Origin: JAHDCJ01 sp039028895
GTDB lineage: Bacteria > Bacteroidota > Bacteroidia > Chitinophagales > Saprospiraceae
NCBI GenBank assembly: GCA_039028895.1
Contig: JBCCHF010000002.1
Location: forward strand, 124,001-188,000
Direction: 5' to 3'
DNA length: 64,000 nt
The notes under the pieces were generated by a model, which saw only the letters and a program-made list of their open reading frames with translations, did no database searches and was not told the origin of the DNA. Positions within the stretch are counted from its first letter, which is position 1. Each line of letters begins with the position of its first letter. The position numbers were made by a program, and so were the translations under genes. This document shows, piece by piece, positions 18,401 to 25,516 of this stretch.

Positions 18401-20224
18401 ATTGATGGAGCTGAAGATGGGGCTTTCTGGATCAATGTAAATAATGCCCCTTTCCAGTTTAATCTGACAGCCGAAGACCAGGAAGGTCGTGAAATTGATT
18501 TCCAGGTCCCGATGATATTTGTATCTACCAAGATCAGTGAAGTAGCTTCAGAGGCTGGCAATCGTCAGACTATCCAAACAAATTATAGAAACAATTCGCT
18601 AAATAATACTGCCGATCTTCAACATCAGATGATGGCTTTGGCCCCTTTCGGGGAAAAGAAAGGCGATACTTCATTTGAGACCATAAGCATTAAATTCGGC
18701 AGTTTCCAGGATGGAACCGATAATGCTGAAAATGCCGAACCTGAAAGAAAGATCGGGAAGGTTCGCTTTTTCCCAGTTCTTCGGGAAACCGAAATTGATT
18801 CAACACCAATCAACAACCTGACCGGGAGTAAGGACTTCCTGACCATTATTCCATTTGTCGATCAAAATGATGGGAAGATTTTCGCCACACTAAAAACAGG
18901 GAAAGGCCTCGAATTTGAGAAAGGTGCCGAGAAATCAGGTGGTATTATTACCCCAAGCCTGAACATTGGCGCCCTTTCCTCAAAATTTGGACCGGTAGGA
19001 TCAGCAGCCGGAGCCGCAGCAAAGGATTCCGAATTCCTGAAAAATGGAAATTTCGATCCTTTGGAATTCTTCCAGGGCGCTGCTCCAAAGTTGTTTGGTT
19101 CTATTGACCTGGCTTCTATTATTCAGGCCATCGGACTTCTTGATAACGGAGCAGCCGAGAAAGTACCAAAGCTCGTCCAAAAGATTCTGAATGAAGGTTT
19201 ACCTGATGCAACACTTGAAATCAGTTACAACTGGCAGCCTGATCTTCAGAATGTTAGCATAGGTTTACTAGAGTTTGTCCCTAATGATATCAAGGGACTA
19301 ACCCTCAACACAAAAGTCAGTAAAAAATTAGCAGGTGGAGACCCCAAAGTTGATCTTGTCGGAGAGATGAGTGATTTCTTCATCCGCCTTGTCGAAATCG
19401 TTCAGGTTGACTTCCAAAGAGTCTATTTCAAGTCATATAATGGTAAGAAACCTGATGTAGGCACTGACCTCGGAGAAATCACCTTCCTTGGACCGCTTAA
19501 GTTTCTCAATGCTTTGCAGAACCTGATCCCAATGGATGGATTTTCAGATCCACCATTTGTCAACATCACCCCAACTGGTGTGGATGTCGGGTTTACAATG
19601 GCGATTCCCGATGTCCAGACCGGGGTATTCACCCTGCGTAGTATGAAACTGGGAGCTTTACTCCAGTTACCATTACTGGGTGGGGAACCGCTAAGTCTCC
19701 GATTTAATTTCTGCGAAAGGAATAACCCGTTTGTGGCCACAGTCTCCTTTATCGGAGGTGGAGGTTTTTTTGCACTCACCTTTACACTGGCAGGGCTTCA
19801 AAAGATCGAGGCCGCTATTGAGTTTGGGGCTTCTCTTTCGATTAACCTGGGTGTTGCATCAGGGGGAGTTTACATCATGGGAGGCGTCTACTTCTCGATG
19901 GAAACCAATAATGGAGACAGCACTATTTTCTTCCAGGGATATATCAAGATGGGCGGGCACCTCTCCGTTCTTGCCATCATTAGTGTCTCTGTTGAATTTA
20001 AGATGAGTCTCAATTATGAAAGTCAGCCTGGGCCTCCTTCAAAAGGACAACAAGAACGCGTCTGGGGTGAAGCCACCCTTAAAGTCAAAATTGAAGTACT
20101 GTTCTTTAGTAAAACGGTTAGTATGACTGCCAAGCGAGAACTTAAGAGTGCAGAAGCAGATCCGATATTTACCGACCTGATTAGTGAGAATGATTGGGCA
20201 ACTTATTGTGCAGCCTTTGCCTAA
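15455..20224 (+). CDS. giant protein of unknown function with a twin-arginine motif
   Basis: A 1589-residue protein I cannot assign. Residues 38-60 hold SRRNFLK followed by a moderately hydrophobic stretch (LFGLAPVVYGPVV), the pattern of a Tat export signal, but after an unusually long 37-residue n-region and without a clear AxA cleavage site. Residues about 60-600 are beta-rich; about 605-660 is a Lys/Arg/Pro/Gln-rich linker; about 670-1110 is mixed; about 1385-1550 is Gly-rich with long alternating strands (GGGGFFALTFTLAG, GVASGGVYIMGGVYF) that look membrane- or assembly-associated. It is first in a run of five genes with gaps of 0-21 bases, ending in a WD40-caspase and a DUF72 gene. A 6-base-pair hairpin with a T6 loop (15408-15425) lies in its leader. 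Confidence 0.8.
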   Translation: MNLKLINLPWFREKVKQNYAGSPFSEAPREFLFEKPYSRRNFLKLFGLAPVVYGPVVNTLGKILSPGFEIIKGNGFVSFRVKGKDCWTINETWFEGSPRLSIKEEKKYISVRLKNAKFPGTPVTADFICQISRTDKGWSVETKFKQFGDFQSRNFVKWLKGNSELNASKSIAKDFCHFTHGNKLRVSGNVIITFSSDWSFTLKRLSGIKLSWEGNSYLADELSLVLNSGNPQSGLSATPLEKDCFFTLKKRKGKFDQVGSVKLKDNQKLVSDRIKFEEIFIETGCDEKGTKVITLLQQSSKAKGARFYPDTRLVSNTKKPLRFNLVDYHNVIAVKNEQVEKACIAKLGKKAVHLNLKGSQFSFGRSSDQVPALEITNIAASNFVHFAPTLLSSYISVRKAMGMIFPEIPEKKAIFQGMVNRELLSEDQNLQEFNLVGNTWKTQNNSRVTIPVLRAEDMVVLILDFSNFELDLDTLTINKLANKKGLLSVYLPPQHFGEQAFFTAQNAEIDLPPGDPDAAASEEYPTFLPIQYRMANLSRLVFKVPDEVTSFTADMDDLLGWADYTMSIHPRGLSSAGNSGNQGYIFKPFDPKDFQLKPDVLVIPDTQIEVPQRKPGRVKPSQKKPSRGRLTLPKQKQKERQKEKPPIEARVDPNRITTFQEAARLPDKSVLQSEVRPIQVNPELLQVVPVFKDSFKKPRYIDTFIEAPYRLYISPNEKHRWIHKTQLVDLKKQSLENELKDFEADYKKIPTYMELYEVWTTRAGINKGGKALEANRRNPLKFRALWSKDANEDYKLVPQNNHWQFRSSLSPKDRHKLVHQTSNFKMPKDGGGQNVIISGSPYRKPLPFNVNSFIMSSYGALIDFNGAWKNMPVELNILSWIHRSTLGRDHYVRVVYSGYLFPFGNKASLVKITERKVDARNSEFGAIALNFQRMYIQVKEPFMDYPGFANQGAISRMHFKNIFIKNKRTPNINDPLALPSKIIDGAEDGAFWINVNNAPFQFNLTAEDQEGREIDFQVPMIFVSTKISEVASEAGNRQTIQTNYRNNSLNNTADLQHQMMALAPFGEKKGDTSFETISIKFGSFQDGTDNAENAEPERKIGKVRFFPVLRETEIDSTPINNLTGSKDFLTIIPFVDQNDGKIFATLKTGKGLEFEKGAEKSGGIITPSLNIGALSSKFGPVGSAAGAAAKDSEFLKNGNFDPLEFFQGAAPKLFGSIDLASIIQAIGLLDNGAAEKVPKLVQKILNEGLPDATLEISYNWQPDLQNVSIGLLEFVPNDIKGLTLNTKVSKKLAGGDPKVDLVGEMSDFFIRLVEIVQVDFQRVYFKSYNGKKPDVGTDLGEITFLGPLKFLNALQNLIPMDGFSDPPFVNITPTGVDVGFTMAIPDVQTGVFTLRSMKLGALLQLPLLGGEPLSLRFNFCERNNPFVATVSFIGGGGFFALTFTLAGLQKIEAAIEFGASLSINLGVASGGVYIMGGVYFSMETNNGDSTIFFQGYIKMGGHLSVLAIISVSVEFKMSLNYESQPGPPSKGQQERVWGEATLKVKIEVLFFSKTVSMTAKRELKSAEADPIFTDLISENDWATYCAAFA

Positions 20225-20245
20225 CCCAAAACAAACCCTTAGAAA

Positions 20246-23200
20246 ATGAGTCAAACAGTCATATGGACCTGCCTTCCAAACGGTATCGTTAACGAAAACG
20301 GCAAACAGTTTTTCCGGGTTTCAGCGTACCTTTCATTCAGGCTTACCTCAAATCCTCCGGGAGCACAGACCAAGCTTGAAGACTTTAATCATATTGAAAA
20401 ATGGGCAAAAGAAATTGTAAGAAAGAAACAGAAATTTCATGTACTTTTTAATGGCAATCAGCTAATTAAAGCTGATCTGATCAAAGGAAGGATCGTGCCC
20501 GGTGCATGGGAAACGGTGTTCAAAAAAGATACACCTGTCAGAAGTTACGAATTCCAGGATTACACCAACAAGAATATTCACTCCTATCCTATTGATCATC
20601 TGAACCAGTTTATAGTCGACAGGTATCTTGAAACTGCCCTAGAGAACCCGCATCAGCTACCAACTACCTGGGACCTCATCCCTTTGGTAAAAGAGATCGC
20701 TGATTACGACCTTGATCAACTTGAGGAGAATCTGCTTAGTCAACCCCTAAACTTTAGCCCTGGAGGTTTTGACCGACCAACAGTAACTGCACGAATTCCC
20801 GAAGAATGGGAATTGATCAAAGGCATTCGGGAAAGACTCGACAGACTAAAAAAATCAGTGTCAAAAGATGATTCCGTTATCCGAAGAATTAAGGCAGAGA
20901 TTTCAGGAAACAAGTTTATCCCATACAAGCCTAAAGCTGATCCAAAAAAAGATTTTGGCCAGCTGTTTGAGTTCTATGAGCCGAAGCTGAATAAACAGCG
21001 AATCACCAAAATCCCTATTCCGGATTTTGACTTTCATGATATTCTATCCATTCTGAATGACTATCCGGCCTTGATGCGGGCATTGGGTATTGTATTAGAC
21101 TTTAAGCTGCCTTTTGAAAATGTACCTAACCTGGGAACCGTAGAATTTGTCAGCAATCTACCAACGGCAAATCTCTACCCCAAAACCAACTATACGCTTA
21201 CTCCTGAATTCCGGACAAAAGAGAATAGTACGGCATTGATGGAAAATGGTTGGCTGAAGATAAATTCAAATCGATTTACCATTTCCCAGATCGATATTGA
21301 AGGCGGTGCTTTCAAGATAAAAAAGATGGCTGACCAGATCGCCCAGTCTCTACTCATAGGTGGAGAAATAAGGGTTACCGAAGACTTACCAGCCTTACGT
21401 ACCACGGGTATCACTGTCAGTTCTAACGGTTTCGCTCAATACCTTTTCAACAGGTTTACACGACATACAAGTGTTGATGCCGACAAGTTTAACACTAACA
21501 ATTATGCGTTCAACGCAGAAGATGTATTGACAGGATACAGGCTTGATATTTTTGATGAGAAAGCTGGTCAATGGTTCTCACTCTACCGTAGAAGAGGAGA
21601 ATATAATGTAAATGGGGTACCATTAAAGGATGTAGAATTTACAATTGATGAAGGATTTACCCAAGCCTCTGTGACAGAGGATACCCCTGACATCGTGGAA
21701 CCAGATGGCTCAAAGAAGGGTGGAACTAACGAGCTCTATGCATCAGAGAATCAGTTTGCCTGGCATGGCTGGAGTCTTGCAGTCCCTATCCCTGGAAAAT
21801 CTGTTGACCCTGACGATTCGATCCCACCAGATGAGGAAGTAAAATACCAAACTCCCCAAGCCTTTAATTTCAAGTTGAATTCAAGGTTTTCGGTAGTACC
21901 CGGAACATTGCCCAAGCTCCGGTTTGGGAATAAATACAGGGTCAAAATCAGGACTGTTGACCTTGCCGGTAATAGTATCAACCTGACGATTAATCCTAAT
22001 AATCAAAACGCTGTCGCTAAGCTTCAGTACGATCGGTATGAGCCGGTTTTGAGCCCTACAACAATTTTGGGGAATACGGTTAAAGACGGTGAATCCGCCG
22101 AAGAAATTGTTATTAGGAGCAATGGCAATCAAAACTTACCGACTTATCTTCAGGGAGACGGACCAACCTTACGCTATTTTGTACCACCAGAGGTAGGACA
22201 GAAACTGGCTGAAAAGCATGCTGTTTTTGATGATGGTATTGGGATTGGCAAAAATTCTTTACCGACATATCAACTGATTTCAGACCATGATCACGACCCG
22301 CAGGAAGTTGATCCTAACTCGCTTAATGCTCAAAATATAAAGATTGACTTTCTACCAGATCCTGCAGCTGATGGAATTGTGATTTGGCATGGTCATCCGA
22401 AAAAACTTCTGGCTAAGGTGCCGTTTTATCCGGGCAACTATAACTGGCCAGACCCACTTCCAATTACCCTGACCATTGAATTCTCGAATGGCAACTTCGA
22501 ACTCGATCAAAGTCAAATTGCCAATTCAATGTTGATATTCAGGATGCCACCAGGTACGATGGAAGACATTTTTATTAGTTCATATTTCTCAGATACTACC
22601 CTCACCTTTATGGGTTTATGGAACAGGATGGAAACTAAGCCGCCCATCAAAATCCAATTGACTGCAGTTCCAGACCAAACGAAAAGCTTTTACAAAAGCT
22701 ACGTCTCATTAATGGCCAAAAATAGGTTTACCTTCAAAAAGCTGGATCATCCAAAACCAACTAACCTCAAGAAGTATATCCTCGATGGTGGGCATTGGAT
22801 GTTTACTCCTTCCCGTGATTTCCGTTTGGTGCATGCTGTGCAACAACCTGTAAAAGACCCTCAATTGAGTCAGATTAAATCCCAAAGGGAATCCGGTTCC
22901 ATTTCTTCAGACCTAATCTTTAAGCTGAAAGTTCATGGTAATAGTACGGAAAAGGTGGATATCATGTCAGCATGGAGAGACCCTATTGATGACCTAAGTA
23001 AAGACGAACCTGAATGGGTCGACAAATCAGAAGTTGTAGACGAGATAAAATTCAATTACGAAGATACAGAAAAAGAGATTGGCGTCGTCAATCAGAATAA
23101 CATCCAGCCTTACCAGTTCAGGCCAAGGCATATGGAGCATTTGTTTAACGATACAAAGCACCACAGGGTTGAATACCACCTGGTTGGTACCACCAGATAC

Positions 23201-24319
23201 AGGGAATACTTCTTCAACCTTATCGCAGAAAACGAGCAAAATAATACCGACTTCCCTTTGACCAGGGAAAGTAGTAAGGTAAAAGTAAGGATCAAGAGTT
23301 CAGCCAGGCCAATTACACCACAGATTGAGAATATTATTCCATTGATGCCATGGCGGAAAAATGATCAGCAATTTGAGATGCAGCACAGACGCGAAGGTGG
23401 TGCATTGCGTATTTATATTAAAAGGCCCTGGTTTAGTTCGGGTGTTGGTGAGTTGCTAGGAGTATTATGCATTAATCCCAACTCATTGCCAAAGCCTAAT
23501 GCTATGATGGCGATTAACCAGGATTTCTCAACTATTGCTACACAATGGGGTTCTGATCCAATAAATATCCCTGGCAAGAAATTGGCGGCATATCCATTGG
23601 CAGCCAACTTCAAACGGCATGAAGCCAAAAAAGAAGGGATCCAGGTTGAAGAATCAGGAAATGTCAAACTTGACGTTGTTGGCTACCCTGTTGCTTACGA
23701 TTATGAAAAGAAAATGTGGTTTGCGGATGTTTACATTAATCCGCCCAAAAACCAGTATTTCCCCTTCATTAGATTTGCGCTTTGCCGATTCCAGCCTGAT
23801 TCACTAGGCGTAGGAGATAAAGTTGACAGGTTGGGTACTGTCATGAAATACGATCTGCATATTTCGAAAATCGTAAAACCCGAATTTATCCAGGTGCTTC
23901 CACAGAAAACGTGTACTGTGAATTTTGATGCATCAAAACAAAACTTTGTTATTAAGCTTAATGGCGCGGTTTCCAAGAAAGGATTTACAGAAAACGAGAG
24001 TTCTTTCAACCATGTAGAAATAAATATCGAAGATAAACTAGATGCGCCGTATGATACACCTGTTTATGTTATCAATCCCGCATTGAATTTCTGGAGATTT
24101 TATGAACAAAACGAGGTTAACCAGGGCATCGGTCAGTTTTTACATACCATGGTGCTTCCACCGGAATATGCCAACAAACAATTCCGGATCGTAGTCAAGG
24201 AATGGGAATGGCACTATACCGACAAGGATGTCAATCAAGGTATGTCAGTTACCACAGGTGCCTATAGTTTTTCATTTGCACCGAGGTTGGTATTTGCCGA
24301 TACTTTTGAAATTGAGTAA
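20246..24319 (+). CDS. giant protein of unknown function, second gene of the caspase operon
   Basis: A 1357-residue protein with no signal peptide, lipobox or transmembrane segment that I can see. The opening VIWTCLPNGI...FRVSAYLSFRL looks like the start of a structured domain. A helical stretch lies around 180-220; beyond that the protein is beta-rich, with Ig/fibronectin-like strands such as YRVKIRTVDLAGNSINL (about residues 560-580) and VEYHLVGTTRYREYFF (about 970-985). A conserved-looking block PWRKNDQQFEMQHRREGGALRIYIKRPWFSSG lies near 1035-1065 (first 20 residues PWRKNDQQFEMQHRREGGAL). I do not recognise the family. It follows the 1589-residue gene by 21 bases and precedes the FtsX-like gene by 8, so the products probably act together. 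Confidence 0.8.
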   Translation: MSQTVIWTCLPNGIVNENGKQFFRVSAYLSFRLTSNPPGAQTKLEDFNHIEKWAKEIVRKKQKFHVLFNGNQLIKADLIKGRIVPGAWETVFKKDTPVRSYEFQDYTNKNIHSYPIDHLNQFIVDRYLETALENPHQLPTTWDLIPLVKEIADYDLDQLEENLLSQPLNFSPGGFDRPTVTARIPEEWELIKGIRERLDRLKKSVSKDDSVIRRIKAEISGNKFIPYKPKADPKKDFGQLFEFYEPKLNKQRITKIPIPDFDFHDILSILNDYPALMRALGIVLDFKLPFENVPNLGTVEFVSNLPTANLYPKTNYTLTPEFRTKENSTALMENGWLKINSNRFTISQIDIEGGAFKIKKMADQIAQSLLIGGEIRVTEDLPALRTTGITVSSNGFAQYLFNRFTRHTSVDADKFNTNNYAFNAEDVLTGYRLDIFDEKAGQWFSLYRRRGEYNVNGVPLKDVEFTIDEGFTQASVTEDTPDIVEPDGSKKGGTNELYASENQFAWHGWSLAVPIPGKSVDPDDSIPPDEEVKYQTPQAFNFKLNSRFSVVPGTLPKLRFGNKYRVKIRTVDLAGNSINLTINPNNQNAVAKLQYDRYEPVLSPTTILGNTVKDGESAEEIVIRSNGNQNLPTYLQGDGPTLRYFVPPEVGQKLAEKHAVFDDGIGIGKNSLPTYQLISDHDHDPQEVDPNSLNAQNIKIDFLPDPAADGIVIWHGHPKKLLAKVPFYPGNYNWPDPLPITLTIEFSNGNFELDQSQIANSMLIFRMPPGTMEDIFISSYFSDTTLTFMGLWNRMETKPPIKIQLTAVPDQTKSFYKSYVSLMAKNRFTFKKLDHPKPTNLKKYILDGGHWMFTPSRDFRLVHAVQQPVKDPQLSQIKSQRESGSISSDLIFKLKVHGNSTEKVDIMSAWRDPIDDLSKDEPEWVDKSEVVDEIKFNYEDTEKEIGVVNQNNIQPYQFRPRHMEHLFNDTKHHRVEYHLVGTTRYREYFFNLIAENEQNNTDFPLTRESSKVKVRIKSSARPITPQIENIIPLMPWRKNDQQFEMQHRREGGALRIYIKRPWFSSGVGELLGVLCINPNSLPKPNAMMAINQDFSTIATQWGSDPINIPGKKLAAYPLAANFKRHEAKKEGIQVEESGNVKLDVVGYPVAYDYEKKMWFADVYINPPKNQYFPFIRFALCRFQPDSLGVGDKVDRLGTVMKYDLHISKIVKPEFIQVLPQKTCTVNFDASKQNFVIKLNGAVSKKGFTENESSFNHVEINIEDKLDAPYDTPVYVINPALNFWRFYEQNEVNQGIGQFLHTMVLPPEYANKQFRIVVKEWEWHYTDKDVNQGMSVTTGAYSFSFAPRLVFADTFEIE

Positions 24320-24327
24320 TTTCCCGG

Positions 24328-25497
24328 ATGCTCAATGAAATCCTCTGGAAAAAGCTGGATAAGAAACTACTAATTGGAGCCGGGCTTGGTACTTTCGCAG
24401 GCCTGCTTTTATTACTTTTCGCTCTTCAGACTTTCCTGGACTTCAGAAGCATAATCAATGGTGACAGCAGTAATGCAGCCAATTTTGTGCTGATTAATAA
24501 AAAAGTAAACCTCCTGAATACCCTGGGAGCTAAAAGTACTTTTTCTGAAACCGAGATAACTGAGCTTGCCGATCAGCCTTTTGTCAGGGAAATTGGAAAG
24601 TTTACTTCAAATCAATTTAAAGTTAGTGCGTCCAGTTCAACACTTGGCTTCTATACTGAACTGTTTTTTGAAGCTGTACCTGATAATTTTCTCGATTTTG
24701 ATGCAAAAGATTTTCAGTGGCAGAAGGGTCAGAGAGAGATTCCCATTGTAATGTCTCGTGATTACCTGGCCCTGTATAACTTCGGGTTTGCCCCAAGCCA
24801 TGGATTACCTCAATTTACACAAAGTACGATTAGAAGAGTCAGTTTTACCATTACCGTTTCCGGAAATGGCATTAGCAGACAATTCAAAGGTAGAATTGTG
24901 GGTTTTAGCGATCGCATTAACTCGATAATTGTACCGCAGCCTTTTATGGATTGGGCGAACCAACAGTTTAGCGGAAGCAAAAATTCCGCTACAGCAAGAT
25001 TGATTATAGATTGTACCAATCCGGCTTCCAAAGAAGTTACTGCTTATTTTAATTCAAATGGATATGAAGTTAGTCGTGGTAAATTAATTGGAGAAGGTAT
25101 ACAGGTGGCTGTGCAGATAATATTTGGCATTATAGCTTTCCTTGGTGTCATTATTTTATTGCTTTCCTTACTGGTATTCCTACTTAACTTTCAATTGATC
25201 ATTGCCAGTTCAAAGGATAGCATAATTCTATTACTCGAATTAGGTTACCATCCTGCAAAAATCATTAAAACACTTAATCGCCAAGTTATGATTTGGCTAG
25301 GAGCAATATTCATGGTTACCTTGATGGCATTTCTATCTGGCAGGTACTTTTTGGATAGTTATATGGCTAATCAGGGGTTTGAATATGGTTTTTGGCCAAA
25401 TCCCATCGTATTTTTCACCATTGGTTTGCTCACCTTAATTTTTGTCACCATCAACTTTATGGTTATCAAAAATAAGATTCAATCACTTGCAAGTTAA
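24328..25497 (+). CDS. FtsX/MacB-like four-helix membrane protein without a partner ATPase
   Basis: A 389-residue inner-membrane protein with the FtsX/MacB permease topology: one N-terminal helix (about 15-38, LIGAGLGTFAGLLLLLFALQ), a large soluble extracytoplasmic domain (about 40-255), then three helices (about 257-290, 313-332 and 351-376). The segment between helices 2 and 3 contains ILLLELGYHPAKIIKTL, like the cytoplasmic loop of FtsX-type permeases that contacts the ATPase. No ATPase gene is nearby, which is unusual for a type VII ABC permease; it may borrow an ATPase or act as a passive scaffold. It lies 8 bases after the 1357-residue gene and 19 before the WD40-caspase gene, placing a membrane component between exported-looking and cytosolic partners. 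Confidence 0.8.
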   Translation: MLNEILWKKLDKKLLIGAGLGTFAGLLLLLFALQTFLDFRSIINGDSSNAANFVLINKKVNLLNTLGAKSTFSETEITELADQPFVREIGKFTSNQFKVSASSSTLGFYTELFFEAVPDNFLDFDAKDFQWQKGQREIPIVMSRDYLALYNFGFAPSHGLPQFTQSTIRRVSFTITVSGNGISRQFKGRIVGFSDRINSIIVPQPFMDWANQQFSGSKNSATARLIIDCTNPASKEVTAYFNSNGYEVSRGKLIGEGIQVAVQIIFGIIAFLGVIILLLSLLVFLLNFQLIIASSKDSIILLLELGYHPAKIIKTLNRQVMIWLGAIFMVTLMAFLSGRYFLDSYMANQGFEYGFWPNPIVFFTIGLLTLIFVTINFMVIKNKIQSLAS

Positions 25498-25516
25498 TTA
25501 CTGAGTAAATTCAAAA

